Shown here: in pieces, positions 57,948 through 64,000 of the stretch
Numbering within the stretch: the stretch's first letter is position 1
Layout: each line of letters starts with the position of its first letter
Assembly: GCA_046328525.1 (NCBI GenBank)
Contig: JAXLWK010000003.1
Span: 248,001-312,000 of the forward strand
DNA: 64,000 nucleotides
Direction: 5' to 3'
Source: JBDHWG01 sp046328525
GTDB lineage: Bacteria > Chloroflexota > Anaerolineae > Epilineales > JAHCIE01
Notes under the pieces: model-generated
Seen by the model: only the letters and a program-made list of their open reading frames with translations
Database searches by the model: none
What the model was told of the DNA's origin: nothing
Program-made: the position numbers and the translations under genes

Positions 57948-58514
57948 ATGAGTCCAATGGTCAGGCAGCCGCTCACAACCGAACACGCCCTGCTAGGGTT
58001 CCTGCAGGCTGGCCCGATGCACGGCTACCAGCTCTACCAGCAGCTCACCGCGGCGCGCGACCTGGGCCTGGTGTGGCGGCTGAAGGAGTCGCAGCTCTAC
58101 CGGCTGCTGAGCCGCCTGGAAGAGGCAGGCTACATCGAGGCCGTGTACGCGCCCCAGACCTCGCGGCCCGCCCGCCGCCTGCTCCACCTCACCGACGCCG
58201 GCCGTGCCGCCTTCGACGCCTGGGTGCGCGCGCCCGTCCCTCACGGCCGCGACCTGCGCCTGGAGTTCCTGGCAAAGCTCTACTTTGCGCGCCAGATGGG
58301 GCCGGGCGTCGTGGCTACCCTTATCGGCGGTCAGCGGACACTGCTGGCCGGCAGCCGGGATGACCTGGCAGCCGAGGCCGAGGAGATTCGCAGCGCGCGC
58401 CCGTTTGACTGGCTCGTCCTGGAGTTCCGCCTGGGGCAGATACGCGCCATGCTCGACTGGCTCGATGTGTGCGGCGCGACGATGCAGAGTAACTCGGAAC
58501 GGCAGCCCACGTGA
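57948..58514 (+). CDS. PadR-family transcriptional regulator
   Basis: 188 residues. The PadR winged helix is at about 12-85 (TEHALLGFLQAGPMHGYQLY, LVWRLKESQLYRLLSRLEEA, GYIEAVYAPQTSRPARRLLH), and the C-terminal PadR helical dimerisation region at about 95-180 (FLAKLYFARQMGPGVVATLI). ATG at 57948 supported by GGGAGG. It is divergent from modB and precedes the NMNAT-like gene by 7 bases. Confidence 0.9.
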   Translation: MSPMVRQPLTTEHALLGFLQAGPMHGYQLYQQLTAARDLGLVWRLKESQLYRLLSRLEEAGYIEAVYAPQTSRPARRLLHLTDAGRAAFDAWVRAPVPHGRDLRLEFLAKLYFARQMGPGVVATLIGGQRTLLAGSRDDLAAEAEEIRSARPFDWLVLEFRLGQIRAMLDWLDVCGATMQSNSERQPT

Positions 58515-58521
58515 GACGCGC

Positions 58522-59700
58522 ATGATGGAACTGGACGCCGAGCTGAAACTGGCGATTGAGGGCATCCACAGCCGCGGAATTCGTCTCGTGTACGAATTCG
58601 CCGGCGCGGGCAGCCTGGCGTTGGCCTGGCTGCACGCCGTACCCGGCTCGTCGCGCACCCTGTTGGAAGCGACGGACCGCTACGCGGCGGTGTCGCTCGC
58701 CGATCTCCTGGGGAAGTCGCCGACGAAGAAGGTCTCGGCGGCGACGGCGGCGGGGATGGCGATGGCGGCCTACCGGCGGGCGATGACGCTGACCGACGGC
58801 GTGGAGCCATGCCTGGGCCTGGCCTGCACCGCAGCGCTGGTTACGGACCGGGCGCGGCGCGGCGCGGATCACTGCTGGATTGCCGTGCAAGGCCCGTCGC
58901 TGCTGACAATGTACGCCGTGGGGATGACCAAGGGGGCGCGCGGGCGAGTCGAGGAAGAGAACCTGGTCAGCCGGGTGACGCTGCGCGCCCTGGCCGACGC
59001 CTATGGTGTCGCCGTGCCCATATCGCTGCACCTCCTGGAAGGGGAGGCGATCTCCACGCTGACGGAGGCCGTCGCCGACCCCATCTCCCAGCTCGTGGCG
59101 GGCGACCTCGCCACGGTGCTGGTGACGCCGGACGGCGAACAGCGCCCCGACGCCCATGTGGCCGGCGCGGTTATCCTCTCCGGCGCGTTCAATCCGCTGC
59201 ATATCGGCCACGAGCGGCTGGCGGCCGCCGCGTCGGACTTCCTGCGGCTGCCGGCCCTGTTCGAGCTGCCGGTGCTTAACGCCGACAAGGCGCCCCTCGG
59301 CTACGCCGAGATCGAGCGGCGGCTGGCGCAGTTCCGCTGGCGGTACTCCGTCGTCCTGTCCCGCGCGGCCCTGTTTATCGCCAAGGCCCAGTTGTATCGC
59401 CGCTGTGTCTTCGTCGTCGGCTACGACACGGCCGTCCGCCTGGTTGCGCCCCGGTACTACGGGGGCGCAGACCAACGCGACGCGGCGCTGGGGGCCATTC
59501 GCCGGGAGGGCTGCCGCTTCCTGGTCGCGGGCCGGCTTGTGGATGGTGTGTTCCAGGGCCTGGCCGACATTGCGATCCCCGATGGGTTCGCCGATCTGTT
59601 CCTGGCGCTGCCCGAGCGGCTGTTCCGCGAGGACATCTCCTCGACGGAGATTCGCGCAAAAAGAGCGGGCCTTGGCGGCCCGCCCCTGGATCTTCCGTAA
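58522..59700 (+). CDS. Fusion of CinA-C-like and NMNAT-like domains
   Basis: 392 residues. Residues about 5-205 have the CinA C-terminal (PncC, NMN amidase) fold pattern, with VPGSS and YAAVS-type stretches at about 40-60. The usual ESCTGG catalytic Ser region reads EFAGAGS (25-31), so the catalytic Ser appears lost. Residues about 212-392 are a nucleotidyltransferase with SGAFNPLHIGHERLA (220-234; HxGH motif) and ISSTEIRAKRAG near 375, as in NadD/NadM-type adenylyltransferases. A role in NAD or a related nucleotide salvage is likely. ATG at 58522 or 58525. Confidence 0.82.
   Translation: MMELDAELKLAIEGIHSRGIRLVYEFAGAGSLALAWLHAVPGSSRTLLEATDRYAAVSLADLLGKSPTKKVSAATAAGMAMAAYRRAMTLTDGVEPCLGLACTAALVTDRARRGADHCWIAVQGPSLLTMYAVGMTKGARGRVEEENLVSRVTLRALADAYGVAVPISLHLLEGEAISTLTEAVADPISQLVAGDLATVLVTPDGEQRPDAHVAGAVILSGAFNPLHIGHERLAAAASDFLRLPALFELPVLNADKAPLGYAEIERRLAQFRWRYSVVLSRAALFIAKAQLYRRCVFVVGYDTAVRLVAPRYYGGADQRDAALGAIRREGCRFLVAGRLVDGVFQGLADIAIPDGFADLFLALPERLFREDISSTEIRAKRAGLGGPPLDLP
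59658..59683 (-). terminator. Rho-independent terminator of the MBL-fold gene
   Basis: A perfect 7-bp stem GCGGGCC (59665-59671) with GGCCCGC (59677-59683), loop TTGGC; on the minus strand it is followed by TTTTT (59658-59662). It lies inside the 3' end of the plus-strand fusion gene. Confidence 0.78.
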
Positions 59701-59707
59701 TTCCCCT

Positions 59708-60472
59708 TCAGACCGGGTAAACCTGGCCTTCCTCGGCCAGCGAGGTGGGGCCGCCGTAGATGTCGGCCGCGCGATTGACCATGCCCACGCGGTCGTAGCC
59801 ATACCAGGTGTGGCTCAGCACCAGGCGGCCGACGCGCCCTTTCCTGGCGTATGCGCCGGCCTCTTCCGGCGAGAGGTGGCCCCACTGCTCCGCTTCGGCG
59901 GCGCGGTCGCAAACGGCCGACTCGCAGATGAAGAGATGGGCGTCGTGGCTGATGGGCAGCAGATCGGCGACCGGCCCGGTGTCGGCGGAGAAGGCCAGGA
60001 TGCGCCCCTCGCCTTCGATGCGCACGGCCCAGCACGGCACGTAGTGGACTGTCGGGGTGAAGGTGATGTGGAGCGGGCCGACCGTCACGGCCCCGTCGGG
60101 GTGATACTCGCGGATGTCGAAGACACCCTCGAAGAAGTCTATGTCAGGCTCGCGCATGGGGCCGATGATCTCTTCGAGCATGGCCCGCCCGCCGGGCGGC
60201 AGGTAGAGCGGGATGGGGCGGCGCGCGCCGGCCCAGGGGGCGTACTTGAGGCAATAGCGCAGGGTGACAAGGTCGAGGCAGTGGTCGCTGTGCATGTGCG
60301 AGATAACGACGGCGTCCAGCGCGTGGTAGCTGATATAGCGCTGGAGGTTACTGACGACGCCCACGCCGCAGTCCAGCAGCAGGGACACGTCGCCGGTCTG
60401 GACGAGGAAGCCGGTGCATGCGCCGCCTGGGTTGGGCGCCACCGAACTGGCGCCAAGCACTGTAATATGCAC
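59708..60472 (-). CDS. MBL-fold metallo-hydrolase (RNase Z-like)
   Basis: A 254-residue metallo-beta-lactamase-fold protein. It starts MHITVLGASSVAPNPGGACT and has the metal motif VVISHMHSDHCLDLVTL (HxHxDH, about 57-73). A later His occurs in TPTVHYVPCWAVRI, then FSADTGPVADLLPI and VLSHTW. It resembles the RNase Z/ElaC branch, but the exosite arm is not evident, so tRNA 3' processing is not assured. Ends just past the plus-strand fusion gene stop. Confidence 0.88.
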   Translation of the reverse strand: MHITVLGASSVAPNPGGACTGFLVQTGDVSLLLDCGVGVVSNLQRYISYHALDAVVISHMHSDHCLDLVTLRYCLKYAPWAGARRPIPLYLPPGGRAMLEEIIGPMREPDIDFFEGVFDIREYHPDGAVTVGPLHITFTPTVHYVPCWAVRIEGEGRILAFSADTGPVADLLPISHDAHLFICESAVCDRAAEAEQWGHLSPEEAGAYARKGRVGRLVLSHTWYGYDRVGMVNRAADIYGGPTSLAEEGQVYPV

Positions 60473-60552
60473 GGCTCACCCCATCGGGAGCGCGTTGTAG
60501 CGCCAGGAGCACGCGAGTGTGCGGCGGTGAGGCGATGTGCAGGCAATGCGTG

Positions 60553-61158
60553 TCATGTGCGCGCTCCCGATGGGGCGCCGCTGAACAGTCGGCCCAGGAT
60601 GGGCCAGGTGCGCGGCGGCCAGATGGTTAGCCAGACTTTGCCCATGATCAGGTCTGCCGGTTCAGCGCCCCAGACGTGGGAGTCGCTAGAGTTGGCGCGG
60701 TTGTCGCCCAGGACGTAATACTCATCAGGTCCGAGCTTGACCTTGGGCGCGGTGTAGCTGGCGGGGCGGGTTGTCCACGGTTCCTCGATCGGCTCACCGT
60801 TGACATACACCTTGCCCGCGCGCACCTCGACCTCTTCGCCTGGCAGACCAATGACCCGCTTGATGAACGGCTCATCATCGGGCCGATACTTCCAATGGAA
60901 GACAATCACATCGCCTCGGCTGGGCTGCCCAATGCGATACGCCAGCGCGTTGACGAGGACTCGTTCTCCCTCGAAGAACGTCGGCTCCATGCTGGAGCCT
61001 TGCACGAGGGTGTGTTTGATGGTGGGCCGCACGATGAGGAACAGAGCGACCCCGATAATGATCGCAATGAGCAAGTCGCGGCCGAGGTTGAGGGCCGCGT
61101 GGCCCACGTGGGGCGGACGAACCTCGGCAGCCGCTTCATTTTGAGGCTCAACGGACAC
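60553..61158 (-). CDS. lepB: Signal peptidase I
   Basis: About 201 residues. One N-terminal membrane helix (about 26-46), the catalytic Ser in QGSSMEPTFFEGERVLVNAL, RGDVIVFHWK, the catalytic Lys in IKRVIGLPGEEVEVRAG and YYVLGDNRANSSDSHVWG. The GTG at 61158 is chosen because GGGGAG lies 5 bases upstream; a longer frame from 61194 is possible. It cuts the many signal peptides encoded here. Confidence 0.95.
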   Translation of the reverse strand: MSVEPQNEAAAEVRPPHVGHAALNLGRDLLIAIIIGVALFLIVRPTIKHTLVQGSSMEPTFFEGERVLVNALAYRIGQPSRGDVIVFHWKYRPDDEPFIKRVIGLPGEEVEVRAGKVYVNGEPIEEPWTTRPASYTAPKVKLGPDEYYVLGDNRANSSDSHVWGAEPADLIMGKVWLTIWPPRTWPILGRLFSGAPSGART

Positions 61159-61245
61159 GACATCTCCCCAACAGACATTCAGTGAGAAGGGCAATTATAG
61201 TCCCGCTTGCCGAGGATGCCAATTGCCGTTGGGGGCGCTGGGGCA

Positions 61246-62661
61246 TCACAGCGACCATTGCCCATGCTCAAGCTCACCCACCAGGCGGCGCATGAACTGA
61301 TCAGCCGCTGCCCCGTCGAGCGCGCGGTGGTCGAACGACAGCGACAGGTAGACCATGCGCCGAACGGCCAGGCTATCGCCCGTTTCGGTCTCGACGACGA
61401 CGACACGCTTCTGGATGGCGCCGACGCCGAGGATGGCCGCCTGGGGCTGGTGGATGATGGGCGTCGCCAACAGGCTGCCGAACACCCCGTGATTGGTGAT
61501 GGTGAACGTACCGCCGCGTGTCTCGTCGGGCGCTAGACCACCGGCGCGGGCGCGGGCGGCGAGGTCGGCCAGGTCGCGCGCGACACCCACGAGGGTTTTC
61601 TCGTCGGCGTTGCGGATGACCGGCACAACCAGGCCGCCATCGGCCAGCGCCACGGCCACGCCGATATGGATGTCTCGCCGCCGGATGATCCCCTCATCGG
61701 TAAAGGACACGTTCATGGCGGGCATCGCCCGCAGCGCCGCCACCGCGGCCATCACGAAGAAGGACGTATAGGTGAGGGCAAAACCTTCCCGCCGCTGGAA
61801 TGCGTCGCGCTCACGTTCGTAGACCTGCGCCAGGCGCGTCACGTCCGCCTCGTGCACCGTTGTCACGTGGGGCGCGGTGCGCTCGCTGAACGACATGTGC
61901 TCGGCGATGGCGCGGCGCATCGGGCTGAGGGGAACAAGCTCGTCGCGTCCCGCAGGGTGGGCCGTGGCGTGAGGGGGCGCTGGGGAGGGGGATAGGCGGG
62001 GCATGGCCGCGCCGGAAGCGCCTCGCCCCTGGGCGTAGGTCTCCACGTCGCGGGCCGTGACCCGCCCGTCGCGCCCGCTGCCAGGGACCTGCGTCGGGTC
62101 CACGCCCAGCTCCCGCGCCAACATCTGCACGCGCGGTGAGAGGAAGCCCGACAGGGAGCGCGGCGCGGAGGCATCGAGGATGGGCGCGGGGGCGGCGGCA
62201 GGTTGGGCCGGCGCCGGGTGTTCCTGCGCCTGCGCGGCGCGCAGCACATCCTCCTTCGTCACCTGGCCGCCGACGCCGCTGCCGCGCAGAGAGGCCGGGT
62301 CAATGCCGTGTTCCTGCGCCACACGTACTGCCAGCGGCGAGGGGGGGCGGGCAGCGCTTGGGGGGGACGGGGGGGGTATGGGCGGGGCGGGCGTCCCCGG
62401 CGGGGGGGCCGCCTCGGTGGCGGCGACGGTCTCGATAAGCGCGATCGTCGTGTCAACCTTGACCGTTGCGCCTTCTGGGACAAGGATGCGCGTGAGGGTG
62501 CCGCCGGCGGGCGCAGTCACCTCACTCGTGATCTTGTCGGTGGTGACTTCGAGCAGCGGCTCGTAGGCCCTGACACTATCGCCGGGCTGTTTCAGCCAGC
62601 GGGTGATGGTCCCCTCGTGGATGCTCTCGCCGAGCTGGGGCATCTTGATTTCGGTCGCCAC
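61246..62661 (-). CDS. 2-oxoacid dehydrogenase E2 with two subunit-binding domains
   Basis: 471 residues. The lipoyl domain (about 2-77) has the lipoylation Lys at K43 in EVTTDKITSEV. After a Pro-rich linker, two peripheral-subunit-binding domains occur at about 108-144 and 173-211; both have the G(S)G.GG/DG.VT..D pattern. The catalytic acyltransferase domain (about 235-471) ends in SFDHRALDGAAADQFMRRL, with the active-site His and Asp. The complex is of the BCKDH/pyruvate type. E1 and E3 genes are not adjacent. Most E2 proteins have a single subunit-binding domain. Start ATG at 62661. Confidence 0.92.
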   Translation of the reverse strand: MATEIKMPQLGESIHEGTITRWLKQPGDSVRAYEPLLEVTTDKITSEVTAPAGGTLTRILVPEGATVKVDTTIALIETVAATEAAPPPGTPAPPIPPPSPPSAARPPSPLAVRVAQEHGIDPASLRGSGVGGQVTKEDVLRAAQAQEHPAPAQPAAAPAPILDASAPRSLSGFLSPRVQMLARELGVDPTQVPGSGRDGRVTARDVETYAQGRGASGAAMPRLSPSPAPPHATAHPAGRDELVPLSPMRRAIAEHMSFSERTAPHVTTVHEADVTRLAQVYERERDAFQRREGFALTYTSFFVMAAVAALRAMPAMNVSFTDEGIIRRRDIHIGVAVALADGGLVVPVIRNADEKTLVGVARDLADLAARARAGGLAPDETRGGTFTITNHGVFGSLLATPIIHQPQAAILGVGAIQKRVVVVETETGDSLAVRRMVYLSLSFDHRALDGAAADQFMRRLVGELEHGQWSL

Positions 62662-62692
62662 GGCATCCCCCTACCAGCGTGTCCGCCGCTCG

Positions 62693-63157
62693 CTACGCGC
62701 CTGTCGCCGCGAGGCTTTCGATCAGGTCGTTCGTCGGCGGAACCGCGCCGAGCGAGTTGGCCTGAATGTAGGCGATGTGTCCCGTCGCGTCAATGACGAA
62801 CGTCACGCGGTTGGCGCGCCCACGCTCAGTGTCGAAGACGCCGTAGAGCTGGGCGACAGCGCCCTGAGGGAAGTAGTCGGCGAGGAGCGGATAGGTGATG
62901 CCCTGCTGTGCCGCGTAGGCTTTGTGCGCCCAGGCGCTATCCGTGCTGATGCCGAAGACGCGGGCATTCAGGTCGTTGAACTGCGCCAACTCACGCATGA
63001 CACAGGCGTGCTGCTGGGTGCAGGTCGGGCTGAAGTCGTGCGGGTAGAAAGCCAGGACGACCGGCTGGCCGCGAAGCTGGCTGAGCGTGTATTTGACGCC
63101 GTCGTGGCCGGCAAGGGTGAAGTCTGGCGCGAGATCGCCCACCGTCAGCGTGGTCAC
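62693..63157 (-). CDS. Peroxiredoxin (AhpC/TSA, Bcp-like)
   Basis: A 154-residue thiol peroxidase. It starts LTVGDLAPDFTLAGHDGVKY. The peroxidatic Cys lies in FYPHDFSPTCTQQHACVMRE (about 38-57) and a second Cys five residues on is the likely resolving Cys, as in 1-Cys/atypical 2-Cys Bcp. The catalytic Arg is likely in GRANRVTFVID. It protects with the neighbouring superoxide dismutase, 113 bases away, against oxidative damage. Confidence 0.92.
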   Translation of the reverse strand: MTTLTVGDLAPDFTLAGHDGVKYTLSQLRGQPVVLAFYPHDFSPTCTQQHACVMRELAQFNDLNARVFGISTDSAWAHKAYAAQQGITYPLLADYFPQGAVAQLYGVFDTERGRANRVTFVIDATGHIAYIQANSLGAVPPTNDLIESLAATGA

Positions 63158-63270
63158 GGGGATAAACCTCCGGTGAAATCAAGATGGCCGACAGGAGAGT
63201 GTCGGCCACAGTCCATAACTCGTGAAAACGTCGTAGCGACTTGCGTCGCTTACCCGGGTCACCAGAGCGA

Positions 63271-63873
<603 letters not shown>

Positions 63874-63915
63874 GGCTACTATCCTTTCGTACAATGGGGT
63901 GTCTCGCACATCTAG

Positions 63916-63944
63916 ATTCTAGTCGGCGCGTCCCTCTGCGTCAA
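63916..63944 (-). promoter_or_regulatory. Promoter of the superoxide dismutase gene
   Basis: Minus strand: TTGACG (63939-63944), 17-bp spacer, TAGAAT (63916-63921). Leader of about 35 bases. Confidence 0.75.
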
Positions 63945-63961
63945 ACAAACATGCGGGCGCA

Positions 63962-63990
63962 TTGACGATTACGATGATATGGACTATAAT
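63962..63990 (+). promoter_or_regulatory. Strong promoter for a gene beyond the right edge
   Basis: TTGACG (63962-63967), 17-bp spacer, consensus TATAAT (63985-63990). It points out of the window, divergent from the superoxide dismutase promoter 18 bases away. Confidence 0.75.
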
Positions 63991-64000
63991 AATTCTGAGC

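Overview
The window is GC-rich, gene-dense chromosomal DNA that most resembles a member of the Chloroflexota (class uncertain; Chloroflexia or Anaerolineae would fit). This is an inference from four things: an archaeal-style upper mevalonate cluster (class II HMG-CoA reductase, HMG-CoA synthase, thiolase-fold protein, DUF35 zinc-ribbon protein); families such as DUF4058, DUF2142, DUF2089/SHOCT-like and peptidase-MA-like proteins; many palindromic intergenic repeats; and sigma-70 promoters of the TTGAC(A/G)-16/18-TATAAT type. I see no rRNA, tRNA, CRISPR array, prophage or replication origin.

Left part (1-11 kb). A truncated secreted-type protein, a HAD hydrolase with a small membrane protein, coaE and a lone cohesin-domain protein lead to a six-gene operon at 3.9-8.4 kb. 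It encodes a DUF2089 zinc-ribbon/HTH regulator, a double GNAT protein and four proteins, two with DUF4097-like beta-strand repeats. Five of the six proteins share a short SHOCT-like helical module. A decayed region follows (8.4-10.7 kb) with a broken IS4-type transposase and a multiply frameshifted YvlD-like (holin superfamily IV) gene. It looks like the remains of a larger yvlB/yvlD-type envelope module. A LysM/L,D-transpeptidase comes next.

11.9-24.8 kb holds the mevalonate operon (the thiolase-fold member lacks the expected nucleophilic Cys), a 7TM-GAF-HTH sensor, and a conserved operon rpsB-tsf-pyrH-frr-uppS-cdsA. Isoprenoid supply and its consumer (undecaprenyl diphosphate synthase) are therefore close together. 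A secreted metalloprotease-like protein follows.

25-37 kb: an asparaginase, a large secreted protein, an ECF sigma/anti-sigma pair, two paralogous LPXTG-anchored proteins, thrB, recG, coaD, a coiled-coil protein and yceD. A DUF4058 gene sits between yceD and rpmF.

37-47 kb: rpmF-fabD-fabG-asp23-nusB, whose promoter carries a perfect palindrome between -35 and -10. Then come a polytopic membrane protein, a penicillin acylase, an LLM oxidoreductase and a Pro-rich operon of unknown function.

47-58 kb is a molybdenum/tungsten region: mog/moaB, an RRM protein, a GntR regulator fused to a periplasmic-binding-protein-like domain, tupABC, a CarH-like MerR/B12 photoreceptor regulator, moaA, moeA, modE and modB. 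At least three promoters here carry operator-like palindromes. The last 6 kb hold PadR, a CinA-like/NMNAT-like fusion, an MBL hydrolase, lepB, a 2-oxoacid dehydrogenase E2, a peroxiredoxin and superoxide dismutase. A strong outward-facing promoter lies at the right edge.
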